Origin: UBA6059 sp040222235 | GTDB lineage: Bacteria; Bacteroidota; Bacteroidia; Cytophagales; Cyclobacteriaceae | Length of the DNA stretch: 64,000 nt | NCBI GenBank assembly: GCA_040222235.1 | Contig: JAVKDO010000131.1 | Location: 23,247 to 87,246 of the forward strand | Direction: 5' to 3' | Shown: positions 52,699 through 61,337 of the stretch, piece by piece | Layout of the letters: every line of letters begins with the position of its first letter | Position numbering within the stretch: position 1 is the first letter of the stretch | Notes under the pieces: model-generated | The model's input: the letters and a program-made list of their open reading frames with translations, nothing else | Database searches by the model: none | Told to the model about the DNA's origin: nothing | Position numbers and translations under genes: made by a program

Positions 52699-53823
52699 CT
52701 ACTCTTGCTTCTGATAGCTCAAAATGGCCATTGTGTTTGTAAATACCGCAAGTAGGGCCGTATAGATGAATTCCATCCTAATGTCCATAAAATCACTTCC
52801 TTTGATCAAAACCTTCCGAGATACTGAGATAAAATGGGCAAGAGGGTTGGGGATGGTGGCATACTGCGCCCACTTCGGCATGCTCTCTATAGGAGTAAAC
52901 AGCCCACACATCAATATAAAAATAAAGACAAAAAAGAAGGCAACAAAAATGGCCTGCTGCTGCGTATCCGCAAAATTGGAGATCAACAGTCCAAGTCCCA
53001 ATACCGCAATCAGGTTGACAATAGCATAGCCGAAGATTAAAGGGATACTACCCCGCATAGGTATATCGAAGATTAATCTGCCCGCAGTGAGCCCAACTGT
53101 CAGCAACAAGAGCCCAACACACAAGAATGGAATCAACTTACCCAGAATGAACTGCCATTTCTTAATGGGTGTCACGTTGATTTGTTCAATGGTGCCGATC
53201 TCTCGCTCCCTTACGACGTTCATCGCTGTAAGGACAATGGTCAGGAGTGCCGTAATCTCCGCCAAAATTCCAGGCACCATAAAGTCAGTATAGCTGAGCT
53301 CTGGGTTGTACCAATTGCGTGATGCAATCAACAACTGACCTGCGCCTGCCCGTTGAGCGAAGAGCTTGATGGGTACCTCAGCCATGATGGCTTTATTGAA
53401 GTCTCCGATGATCGCTGCAAGATACCCAGAACCCACCGTGGCTTGCTGCCCGTTGATCGCATTGGCCAGCATCTGTATACCAGGACCCTCTCCACGCAGA
53501 TAGTCGCGTTCAAAATTGAGGGGGATCTGTAAGACAATGTCTGCTTCATTGGCTTGAATGGTGGCCATGGCTGACTTATCATCAGGAGGAGATGATACTA
53601 TCGAGAACTCGTTGGACGCGTTGATTTTGCTTGTCAAGAGTCGGGACATTTCACTTCGATCCTGATCTACGACCACCACATTTACATTTTTCACCTCATT
53701 GGAAGCAGCATTGGATAGCACGATGAGCTGGATGATGGGTAGAATCGTCATCATCGGCAGCAGCGCTTTGTTCCTGATAATCTGGATGAACTCCTTTTGT
53801 ATGATATAGGCAAGTATTCGCAT
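52699..53823 (-). CDS. ABC-2 type permease (YbhR-like)
   Basis: A 374-residue inner-membrane permease: an N-terminal helix (ALLPMMTILPIIQLIVLS), a periplasmic domain of about 140 residues, and five C-terminal helices with the ABC-2 signature VVREREIGTIEQINVTPI before the second helix. Last gene of the efflux locus, 35 bp after a homologous permease; the two would form a heterodimer as YbhS-YbhR do in E. coli. It would be driven by the upstream ATPases. Confidence 0.9.
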   Translation of the reverse strand: MRILAYIIQKEFIQIIRNKALLPMMTILPIIQLIVLSNAASNEVKNVNVVVVDQDRSEMSRLLTSKINASNEFSIVSSPPDDKSAMATIQANEADIVLQIPLNFERDYLRGEGPGIQMLANAINGQQATVGSGYLAAIIGDFNKAIMAEVPIKLFAQRAGAGQLLIASRNWYNPELSYTDFMVPGILAEITALLTIVLTAMNVVREREIGTIEQINVTPIKKWQFILGKLIPFLCVGLLLLTVGLTAGRLIFDIPMRGSIPLIFGYAIVNLIAVLGLGLLISNFADTQQQAIFVAFFFVFIFILMCGLFTPIESMPKWAQYATIPNPLAHFISVSRKVLIKGSDFMDIRMEFIYTALLAVFTNTMAILSYQKQE

Positions 53824-53858
53824 GCGCTTATGGTTTAGGCTACTGAGTGACTAGTATC

Positions 53859-54968
53859 TCATTCTAGTCTGATCTTAAATTTTTTCCAGGTTAGTGCCAG
53901 AAGCAATAGCGTCATCCCTATCAAAATCAGGATTTCCAGTAGAACAGCATCGAGCCCTACTCCTCTTAGCATTACGCCTTTCAGAATCTCAATGAAATGG
54001 GTGGCAGGGATAATGTGTCCAATGTATTGCAAGACAATCGGCATACTCGTCATCGGAAATACAAAGCCCGACAACATCATAGAAGGCATCATGAGGCCTA
54101 TCAGTGATCGCATCATGGCATCCTGCTGGGTCTTCGATACAGTAGAAATCAGCGTGCCCAGAGACAGTGCTGTCACTACATACAGCAAGCACATCACGAG
54201 CAACAACACTAGGCTGCCAGCTATCGGCACGTTGAAGACAAAATAGCCCAGGATGATCACCAGCACCGCATCTAAAAATGAAAGCACTGCGTATGGCGCT
54301 ACTTTACCAAGAATGATCAGCAGTGGAGGTAGTGGAGATACCAATAATATCTCCATTGTCCCAGTCTCTTTCTCCTTGGCGATGGTCAGGGAGGTCATCA
54401 TCGCAGAGATGATGAGTAAGATCAGCGCGATTGTACCCGGAATGAAGTTGTAGGCGCTAGCCAGCTGCGGATTGTAAAGCATCCTCATCTCCACTTGTAC
54501 TAAGTAAGGATTAGCAGGTTGATCCAGTCGCTCCTTCCGAAAATCATTGATCATGTTTGTCGCGTACTGGATCAGAGTATTGGCATTGTTAGGATCTGAG
54601 CCATCCGCGATGAGTTGGATTGTTACATTTGATGCTCCGTAAAAGTTGGAAGAGAAGTCTTGAGGAATCACCATCACGAGCTTTGTCGATCCTTCCTTGA
54701 GCCCAGCTTCCATCTCATTTTCCGATAGGAGCATCTCATTGATCTCAAAATGCCCGGAGCTGGCCATATGCGAGACCAACTGCTGACTGGTCGCGTCACG
54801 TGATAGATCAAGGATATCAATCTTAGCATCCTTGAACTCATTGGTCACTGCATAACCGAAAATCAAGACCTGTGCCACCGGCATTCCAAAGAGTATCAGC
54901 AAGGTCCTGCGATCCCTGATGATGTGGAAGACTTCCTTTTTGACAAATGCCCAAAAAACCTTAATCAT
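53859..54968 (-). CDS. ABC-2 type permease (YbhS-like)
   Basis: A 369-residue permease with the same plan: helix near 25-45 (TLLILFGMPVAQVLIFGYAV), periplasmic domain, and the loop signature TIAKEKETGTMEILLVSPL, then helices ending VLLEILILIGMTLLLLALTW. It starts 3 bp after the DUF2141 gene stop. Pair partner of the downstream permease. Confidence 0.9.
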   Translation of the reverse strand: MIKVFWAFVKKEVFHIIRDRRTLLILFGMPVAQVLIFGYAVTNEFKDAKIDILDLSRDATSQQLVSHMASSGHFEINEMLLSENEMEAGLKEGSTKLVMVIPQDFSSNFYGASNVTIQLIADGSDPNNANTLIQYATNMINDFRKERLDQPANPYLVQVEMRMLYNPQLASAYNFIPGTIALILLIISAMMTSLTIAKEKETGTMEILLVSPLPPLLIILGKVAPYAVLSFLDAVLVIILGYFVFNVPIAGSLVLLLVMCLLYVVTALSLGTLISTVSKTQQDAMMRSLIGLMMPSMMLSGFVFPMTSMPIVLQYIGHIIPATHFIEILKGVMLRGVGLDAVLLEILILIGMTLLLLALTWKKFKIRLE

Positions 54969-54971
54969 CGG

Positions 54972-55406
54972 CTAGTCGATTAAGAATTTGAGTTTGGTGA
55001 ACACTTCAGGTCGATCCAGTCTGATCTGACTCTTCTCAAAGGAAGGCTTGCCTAACTTGTACATGTTGGATGCACCAATGGGCTCCTTTGGAAAGCCTAC
55101 AAAGTTGCGATCAATCTCTCCATTGCCATTCTCATCCTGGAAGATCGCGACCGCATATATCCCATATGGTAGATTTTCAAATCTGTAGAGGGCCTTATCG
55201 TCCTCAACCTCGACTTTACCGACCAGTCGAGCAAAGTTGACTTCTCTCGGAAAGCCTTCTTCCGTATCAAACAGCATGAAATAGATCGGCCCCTCGGCAG
55301 GTTTCGAGATTTCATTTACCTCTACTACGATATTGCCGCTATCCTGAGCCCATAGAGGTGACATGAGCAGGAGTGAAAAGAGCGTTGTTATTAGATACTT
55401 ATCCAT
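54972..55406 (-). CDS. Exported DUF2141 protein inside the efflux operon
   Basis: A 144-residue protein with a signal peptide (YLITTLFSLLLMSPLWAQ) and the DUF2141 pattern: IVVEVNEISKPAEGPIYFMLFD, YRFENLPYGIYAVAIFQDENGNGEID and NFVGFPKEPIGASNM. The family is small, periplasmic or outer-surface, of unknown function. It overlaps the ATPase stop by 8 bp and precedes the permeases, a place where no such gene exists in enterobacterial ybhGFSR. Confidence 0.85.
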   Translation of the reverse strand: MDKYLITTLFSLLLMSPLWAQDSGNIVVEVNEISKPAEGPIYFMLFDTEEGFPREVNFARLVGKVEVEDDKALYRFENLPYGIYAVAIFQDENGNGEIDRNFVGFPKEPIGASNMYKLGKPSFEKSQIRLDRPEVFTKLKFLID

Positions 55407-56148
55407 TAGCGCTTGTGTGTCTTGCAAGTTGAAGAAATACATCATCCATTGAGGTAGCCTGGTACTGGGCTTTCAGCGCTTGTGGCGTATCAAGCGCCTT
55501 GATCTCACCGTCCACCATGATCGATACCCTACCGCAATATTCAGCCTCATCCATATAATGCGTGGTGACGAATATGGTCCTCCCCTTGGCAGAGACCTGA
55601 TAGATTGTCTCCCAAAATTGTCGCCGCACCCTGGGATCTACCCCTCCAGTCGGTTCATCCAAAAAGACAATATCCGGATCGTGTACCATGGAAACTGAGA
55701 AGGCTAATCGCTGCTTCCACCCAAGCGGAAGAGCAGCCACTACCTTGTTGGCAACCTTTGTCAGTTCAAGGTCAACAAGAATAGTTTCTGTTTTTTCTTT
55801 GATCTGAGCCCTTGATAGCCCGTAGATCCCTCCATAAAATCGAATATTCTCCTTTACGGTCAGGTCATTGTACAGGCTGAATTTCTGCGACATGTAACCG
55901 ATCCTCTTTTTGATTTTCTCTGACTCACGCAGTACATCATAGCCCGCAACCGTACCTGTACCCGAGGTAGGCTTGCTCAAGCCGGTGAGCATGCGAATGG
56001 CGGTCGTTTTTCCAGCACCATTTGCCCCCAAAAACCCAAAAATCTCTCCTTTCTCTACCGTAAAAGAGATGGCATCCACGGCTGTAAAATCTCCAAACTT
56101 CTTTGTGAGCCCTTCTACACTAATCGCATGTGTTGTCGACTCAGGCAT
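55399..56148 (-). CDS. ABC transporter ATPase (YbhF C-half-like)
   Basis: A 249-residue ATPase: FLGANGAGKTTAIRML (Walker A), VVAALPLGWKQRLAFSVSM in place of the LSGGQ signature, DIVFLDEPTGGVDPRVR (Walker B) and IFVTTHYMDEAEYC. The degenerate signature (LPLGWKQ) is typical of one half of YbhF-type proteins, so the two ATPases here correspond to the fused halves. The ATG at 56148 overlaps the previous gene by 8 bp. CTACCGCAAT is at 55529. Confidence 0.9.
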   Translation of the reverse strand: MPESTTHAISVEGLTKKFGDFTAVDAISFTVEKGEIFGFLGANGAGKTTAIRMLTGLSKPTSGTGTVAGYDVLRESEKIKKRIGYMSQKFSLYNDLTVKENIRFYGGIYGLSRAQIKEKTETILVDLELTKVANKVVAALPLGWKQRLAFSVSMVHDPDIVFLDEPTGGVDPRVRRQFWETIYQVSAKGRTIFVTTHYMDEAEYCGRVSIMVDGEIKALDTPQALKAQYQATSMDDVFLQLARHTSANG

Positions 56149-57073
56149 TTGCGTTTTCAGTTTGTGTATCACTAAGACCTAAGAATATGTCCTCTATGGT
56201 TGGAGGTATTTTGGTCATTTCCACATTGGGATACCCCTTATCAGAAATCATCCGCAGGATGGCCTTCACATCAAGCTCATCTTCTGTGGTGAGGTGGAGG
56301 CAATCTCCAAAAGGCAGTGCGCTTGTGGTAAAGTCCTGCGCTCGGAGCAGCTCTATCAGCTCATAAAAGTTGTTTGACTTCACAGCATAGACTTGTTTTT
56401 GATACCCTTTGATCATGGCAGATGGCTCGTCAATGCTAAGAACCTCTCCATGCTGGATCAGAGCGATCCTATCGCAAAGGCTCGCTTCGTCCATATATGG
56501 CGTACTTACCAGAATTGAGATATCCTTCTTGACCAATGACTTCAGCATTTCCCAAAACTCCTTGCGGCTAACTGCATCGACCCCAGTGGTTGGCTCATCG
56601 AGAAACAGCACCCGTGGCTTGTGAATCAAAGCGCAGCACAGGGCCAGCTTCTGCTTCATCCCCCCTGACAGCTTACCTGCCAGGCGCTTTTTGAAAGGCT
56701 CAATCTGGATGTAGATGTCTTTGATAAGATCATAGTTCTCTTCTATAGTCGTCCCAAAAATGGTAGCAAAAAAAGAGAGGTTCTCTTCCACGCTCAGGTC
56801 CTGGTACAAGGAAAATTTTCCTGGCATATACCCGACTTCTTTTCTGATAAGTCGGTAGTCGTCGATGATATCATGCCCCACTACTGTCGCCTCACCCTCA
56901 TCAGGTAGTAGTAAGGTGGTCAGTATCCTGAATAGTGTAGACTTACCTGCCCCATCAGGCCCAATCAAGCCAAACAACTCACCTTCACCGACCTTGAAAC
57001 TGACAGACTTCAGCGCTTGTGAATCGCCATAGCTCTTGCTGATATGATCTATCGAAATAGCCGACATGCTCAA
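56141..57073 (-). CDS. ABC transporter ATPase (YbhF N-half-like)
   Basis: A 310-residue ATPase: LIGPDGAGKSTLFRIL (Walker A with Asp), LSGGMKQKLALCCALIHKP (signature), VLFLDEPTTGVDAVSR (Walker B) and ILVSTPYMDEASLC. It has a C-terminal extension of about 90 residues as in multidrug ABC ATPases. It forms a heterodimer with the next ATPase. Its ATG overlaps the HlyD stop (ATGA). Confidence 0.9.
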   Translation of the reverse strand: MSMSAISIDHISKSYGDSQALKSVSFKVGEGELFGLIGPDGAGKSTLFRILTTLLLPDEGEATVVGHDIIDDYRLIRKEVGYMPGKFSLYQDLSVEENLSFFATIFGTTIEENYDLIKDIYIQIEPFKKRLAGKLSGGMKQKLALCCALIHKPRVLFLDEPTTGVDAVSRKEFWEMLKSLVKKDISILVSTPYMDEASLCDRIALIQHGEVLSIDEPSAMIKGYQKQVYAVKSNNFYELIELLRAQDFTTSALPFGDCLHLTTEDELDVKAILRMISDKGYPNVEMTKIPPTIEDIFLGLSDTQTENANA

Positions 57074-57981
57074 AGGCTTTCCTGCTTGTTAAAGAGCACT
57101 TCTCCTGGCATGCCGATTTTCAGCGAGCCGTCATTTTTGACCTTCACTTCAAGCGCATACACCATATTGACCCTTTCCTCCTTGGTCTCAATCGTCTTAG
57201 GCGTAAACTCAGCTTCATCAGATATCCAGGATATCGTACCCGTGAGTTCGCGATAGCCCTCTTCCCAGTCATCCACCAATACCTTCACTTCATCGCCAAG
57301 TGCTACTTGAGTCAATAAACTGGCGCTTGTGTAGGCTCTGAGTTTGAGAAGACTCAAATCGGCCACCTTGTAGAGTGGCGTACCTGCACCGACAAGTTCG
57401 CTGGCTTCAGAGAGTTTGGTCAGCACCGTTCCCGCTAGGGGGTTGGATACCAGATGATCTTGGATACTGTTCTCGAAGATGGCTAACTGGGCCATCATTG
57501 GCTCTTGCTCCGACAATATGCCTCTATTGGCTATCGCTATTTCCCGTTGTGCAGAGGAGATTTGCCTGTTGGCAACATCTATTTCTCCATTTAGATCGTC
57601 AAGTTGCTTTTGTGTAGCTGCCTTCTGTTCCAGTAGCATAGCAGTTCTATTTCTTTCTCGTGTGAGGTTGGCCAGTCGCTCTTTAAGCACTGCTATTTCT
57701 GGTTCTGCGTCTCTCAGTTTATCCTGCAGGGATCGCAGTTGCGCCTGCAGCTTCAGTTTTTCGAGATGAAGACGTGTTGTATCAACTAGACCGATGATCT
57801 TATTTGCTGGTAAGGGCTGGCCCTCATCCACATTCAGATAAATCAGCTGACCATTGCCTTTGGCACTAACCGTGATGCTAGTCGCCTCGAAGTTACCGTA
57901 GGCATCAGATTTGTTTGCTTCGTTGCATGAGAGCAATGTCGTCATCAGTAGTAAAGCGAGGAAGGTATTTCGTAGAGTCAT
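57070..57981 (-). CDS. HlyD-family membrane-fusion lipoprotein (YbhG-like)
   Basis: A 303-residue periplasmic adaptor with a lipobox (LALLLMTTLLSC). GNFEATSITVSAKGNGQLIYLNVDEGQPLP is the lipoyl half-motif, a long coiled coil follows at about 75-160 (LKLQAQLRSLQDKLRDAEPEI and onward), then VSNPLAGTVLTKLSEASELVGAGTPLYKVADLS closes the barrel. It links the inner-membrane ABC permeases to the TolC protein encoded just upstream. The ATG at 57981 begins the signal; 57999 is possible. Confidence 0.9.
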   Translation of the reverse strand: MTLRNTFLALLLMTTLLSCNEANKSDAYGNFEATSITVSAKGNGQLIYLNVDEGQPLPANKIIGLVDTTRLHLEKLKLQAQLRSLQDKLRDAEPEIAVLKERLANLTRERNRTAMLLEQKAATQKQLDDLNGEIDVANRQISSAQREIAIANRGILSEQEPMMAQLAIFENSIQDHLVSNPLAGTVLTKLSEASELVGAGTPLYKVADLSLLKLRAYTSASLLTQVALGDEVKVLVDDWEEGYRELTGTISWISDEAEFTPKTIETKEERVNMVYALEVKVKNDGSLKIGMPGEVLFNKQESL

Positions 57982-57985
57982 AGTC

Positions 57986-59278
57986 CTAGAGTAGTCCAAT
58001 GAGGGTTAGATAATTGATTTGTAATTGCTTGAGCTGCACAGTGTGTAGCTCGTATTGTTGTCTGGCAGATAGTTCTGCATTAACCTGCAGCAGGTAATCA
58101 TTCGTATTGATCACTCCATTGGTAAGTTGTACTTCGGTCTGTTCCAATATTTCCTTTTGCAAATCCACAATGCGTAGATCATTTTTCAATTGTTCATTGA
58201 GCGCCTCGATCTTTTCTTGAAACTCACCATCACGCGAGGTGATGTCATGAACAAATGTCTCCTTAGAGCGCTGGTTTTGTGAGTGTTGCACATGTAGTTT
58301 CTCCTTTTCACGCTTGGACTTGTTCCAGTCGGTAATGTTCCAACCCATGCGTACACCTCCAAGTGCGTAAGTACTCGAGTTGATATCCACAAAATTCAGT
58401 GGATTGGGATATCCAATACCACCTTGTGCAAATAGCGACATGACAGGCTTCCGACTCGCATCAACCATTCCTTTCTGGGCATTGATCAACACTGATTGTT
58501 GTTCATAAAGGTCCAGTTCTGGCCGAGACAGTGGGGTATTTCCCGATAGGGAGGTAGCCATGGTCACAGGAAGAGTGAGCTGAACGTCCGGCGATATAGG
58601 AGTGCCAAGCAGCTCCCCTAGCACAGAGGTATAAGCTTTGAGATCGCCTATCAGTCTAGCTCCATCTGAGGATAGCTCCAACGCTCGTACTTTAAGCTTA
58701 GATACTTCACTTTGGAGCACAGTCCCATTATCACAACCTGCCTGGAGTATTTCGATGTTGGTATTAATGCTCTCCATGGATGTCTTGAGTAGCGTCTGTT
58801 GCTGACGCGCGAGTAGGATGCCAAAGAATAGCTGATTCACTCGATCTTTGAGTGATCGCAGGTTGACTTCCAGGGACTTTTGATTGACTTGAAGACTGGC
58901 TTCCTCAATCTGTCTTTGTGCAGCAGACATGCCACCATCATACAGCTTATAATCGAACCCAAGATACACTTTGTAACTCTCCAGCGGTACTTCGAAATTG
59001 AGCCCATTAGGATCTCCACTCATCAGAGCAACATTCTCACTTTGAATCCGTGCTTCGGCATTTGCACTAAGCGTGGGCAAGCGATTCTTATTGATGATCT
59101 CCTGATTAAGCGCACTGGCCTGTTCAATCAGTGGCGCATTGTCCGCCAGTGGATAGTTGTGCTTCACCAGCCGATAAGCCTCAGTCAGCTCCAAACTGGC
59201 CATAGGCTGTGCCATTAGGCCTAGCTGAAGTAATGACAACACTACCCCAAGTGAAATAAGTCTCTTAGTCAGCATCAT
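57986..59278 (-). CDS. TolC-family outer-membrane efflux protein
   Basis: A 430-residue protein with a signal peptide (RLISLGVVLSLLQLGLMAQ) and two OEP-type helical-hairpin halves (LTEAYRLVKHNYPLADNAPLIEQ at the start; DGGMSAAQRQIEEASLQVNQKSLEVN near 115-140; VNAELSARQQYELHTVQLKQLQINYL at the end). It forms the outer-membrane channel for the ABC efflux pump. First structural gene of the locus; a perfect palindrome lies 33 bp upstream of its ATG. Confidence 0.9.
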   Translation of the reverse strand: MMLTKRLISLGVVLSLLQLGLMAQPMASLELTEAYRLVKHNYPLADNAPLIEQASALNQEIINKNRLPTLSANAEARIQSENVALMSGDPNGLNFEVPLESYKVYLGFDYKLYDGGMSAAQRQIEEASLQVNQKSLEVNLRSLKDRVNQLFFGILLARQQQTLLKTSMESINTNIEILQAGCDNGTVLQSEVSKLKVRALELSSDGARLIGDLKAYTSVLGELLGTPISPDVQLTLPVTMATSLSGNTPLSRPELDLYEQQSVLINAQKGMVDASRKPVMSLFAQGGIGYPNPLNFVDINSSTYALGGVRMGWNITDWNKSKREKEKLHVQHSQNQRSKETFVHDITSRDGEFQEKIEALNEQLKNDLRIVDLQKEILEQTEVQLTNGVINTNDYLLQVNAELSARQQYELHTVQLKQLQINYLTLIGLL

Positions 59279-59310
59279 ATTGTTTATTCTTAATCAATTC
59301 TCTATTTCTT

Positions 59311-59326
59311 TTAACCATTTGGTTAA
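59311..59326. promoter_or_regulatory. TetR operator candidate upstream of tolC
   Basis: TTAACCATTTGGTTAA, with arms TTAACCA and TGGTTAA, lies between the tetR stop and the tolC start. It is the exact reverse complement of the site upstream of tetR, and the two copies are the only ones noticed. Confidence 0.75.
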
Positions 59327-59344
59327 TTCCAAGGCAAAAAAACA

Positions 59345-59947
59345 CTACACCCTCAAAGCAGCCATAATAAAAGCTGGCACCTCTTTCTTCCGATGATCCA
59401 GGTAGTCATAATAGGCATCCTTGTCGTACTGTAATACCTTCATAAAAAGTGGACTGGCAATAAATGGGAATACGATCATCGAAAGCAAATTGGCAATAAA
59501 ATGCTGTGGAGCGATTTCACGTATTCTACCTTGCTGGGCTTCTTTTTTTAACTGCATTCCAATCACATCAACATTCATTGACAACTTTGCATCTATTTTC
59601 TCAAATAGTCTTTCCGGTCTTCTTTGCAGCTCGCCTAGTACAAAATGTGGTAGCTCGGGATTCAATTTGAGAAAGTCAATATAGCGCTCGGCAAGTAGGT
59701 GCACCTTCTCCTCAATCGTCTGATCACTATGAAATACCTGAAATATCTTAGGCAAAAAGCTTAGCAGCTTCTCCTCAAATACAGACTTAAATAGTTGCTC
59801 TTTGCTTCGATAATAGTAGTGTAAGAGCGCTTTGTTGATACCTGCCTTATCAGCAATCTCCTGCATTCGAGCTCCATCTAGTCCCTTCAGTAAGAATACC
59901 TCGCTCGCCGCTTTCTTGATCTTTTCCTCTGCTGTAATATCAGTCAC
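59345..59947 (-). CDS. TetR-family regulator of the efflux locus
   Basis: A 200-residue repressor. The N-terminal helix-turn-helix is KIKKAASEVFLLKGLDGARMQEIADKAGINKALLHYYYRSKEQLFKSVF, the usual TetR form; the C-terminal half is helical and resembles the CecR/YbiH branch. Start GTG at 59947. Divergence is absent: it is transcribed with the pump genes, and identical palindromes precede it and tolC, so it likely represses itself and the pump until a ligand binds. Confidence 0.9.
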   Translation of the reverse strand: MTDITAEEKIKKAASEVFLLKGLDGARMQEIADKAGINKALLHYYYRSKEQLFKSVFEEKLLSFLPKIFQVFHSDQTIEEKVHLLAERYIDFLKLNPELPHFVLGELQRRPERLFEKIDAKLSMNVDVIGMQLKKEAQQGRIREIAPQHFIANLLSMIVFPFIASPLFMKVLQYDKDAYYDYLDHRKKEVPAFIMAALRV

Positions 59948-59967
59948 AATGCAAGTCTACGAAATTA

Positions 59968-59983
59968 TTAACCAAATGGTTAA
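59968..59983. promoter_or_regulatory. TetR operator candidate upstream of tetR
   Basis: TTAACCAAATGGTTAA, a near-perfect palindrome (six paired bases plus AT centre), 21 bp before the tetR start. It matches the site upstream of tolC on the opposite strand. Confidence 0.75.
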
Positions 59984-60047
59984 ACTAAATAGTTAAAATT
60001 GTAGAACGACATACCACATACGATCACAATTTTTGAAAAATAGTACT

Positions 60048-61337
60048 CTATTGAGGGTGGAGAGAAGTCTTAAGAATATAAATATCCTGTAGCTGATCAT
60101 CCTTTAGAATGGTACCATCACGTTGATAGCCGTTCCATTGGCTATTGGCTATATAGTAGAACCAGCCATTATGGACAAATCCTAAAGTTGGCTCTCCGAA
60201 AAATGGATTGGCCTTGTCTAGATATTTCATGTCGCTGAAAGACACTTTGTCGCTACTCATTTCCCACGCACATATCCTGTTAGGGTATACCCCGTTTTGG
60301 ATAGTGATAAGCTGGTCATCAATTGCATACATTCCGTCGATACCTTTCATAATGGTCCCGTTTGGGTAGACCATCTTTGTGGGGACCGTAGCTTGGCCGT
60401 CTAGCGCAATACTAAAAGCACCATGGACATAATCAGAAAAGTATAATCTATCCCCAGAGATAGTCAGGCCTTGTAGAGAAATCAACTCGGGAAATGATCG
60501 CCACTTCTCCAATGTTCCATCGACAGATGCTATTCTATGAATCTCCGGCGTTTGGCTGTTCGATATATATACAGCTCCGTTTTCGTCCAGTGTCAAGTCA
60601 CCAAACCAATAAGCGCCTGATACCTGTGGCTCATACTTCTTGACAAGCGCCTTAGTAGTAAGGTCAAATGCAAAAACAGCTGCTTTTCCTGCTAAATCAT
60701 CGGAGTACCAAACCATCTGTGGTATTGCCGTACTGGCCACCCAAAGCAGGTTCCGCTCTTCATCTATCTTCATTCCCATTACTGCGTAGAGCCCATGTGC
60801 ACCTGCGGCCACCCAATCCTGTAACTCTCCATTCTCATCCACTTTCACAATTCTCTTCTCATGAACACTACCAAGCAGTAAACCTTCATTATTAGGAAGC
60901 ATGACCACAGATTCAGGATGGAGTCTTCGGTCGCTTATTACTGCAACAGTATCGAATATACCCTCTGCTTTGTTCATTTGATCAAATGACTGTTGCACTA
61001 CATTAAAACTCTTATCCCCTTGGATAGCCTGAAGATCCTGATGCAGCAGAAACTCAACATCAGCATCAATCAATCGCAAGTTTTCAAGTGATTCGTAGGC
61101 CTCCTTTTTTCGATTGGTTAGCGAGTTCAGTCTTACCAGCAATCTTGTAATCATCGGGTGATTGGGTCTTGTGTCATTGGCTTCCTCGAAGTACCTCAGA
61201 GAAGTCTCAAAATCATCTTGTTCATAAGCTGCTCGGCCCTTCTCGATCAGTACCCTAAGGTCATTAGGTTGAGCATAGCTGGGTGTGGATAAAGCCATCA
61301 ATAAACAAACCAGAAAAAAACTTATTAAAGAATTCAT
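60048..61337 (-). CDS. Exported TPR plus beta-propeller (SMP-30-like) protein
   Basis: A 429-residue protein with a signal peptide (SLISFFLVCLLMALSTPSYAQ). Residues 30-100 form TPR-like helices (LIEKGRAAYEQDDFETSLRYFEEANDTRP); the rest (about 125-429) is a six-bladed propeller of the gluconolactonase/NHL type (LHPESVVMLPNNEGLLLGSV, RNLLWVASTAIPQM, YWFGDLTLDENGAVYISNS, RLYFSDYVHGAF). The metal-binding residues are not confirmed. Likely periplasmic. Its ATG overlaps the stop of the metallo-hydrolase gene (ATGA). Confidence 0.75.
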   Translation of the reverse strand: MNSLISFFLVCLLMALSTPSYAQPNDLRVLIEKGRAAYEQDDFETSLRYFEEANDTRPNHPMITRLLVRLNSLTNRKKEAYESLENLRLIDADVEFLLHQDLQAIQGDKSFNVVQQSFDQMNKAEGIFDTVAVISDRRLHPESVVMLPNNEGLLLGSVHEKRIVKVDENGELQDWVAAGAHGLYAVMGMKIDEERNLLWVASTAIPQMVWYSDDLAGKAAVFAFDLTTKALVKKYEPQVSGAYWFGDLTLDENGAVYISNSQTPEIHRIASVDGTLEKWRSFPELISLQGLTISGDRLYFSDYVHGAFSIALDGQATVPTKMVYPNGTIMKGIDGMYAIDDQLITIQNGVYPNRICAWEMSSDKVSFSDMKYLDKANPFFGEPTLGFVHNGWFYYIANSQWNGYQRDGTILKDDQLQDIYILKTSLHPQ

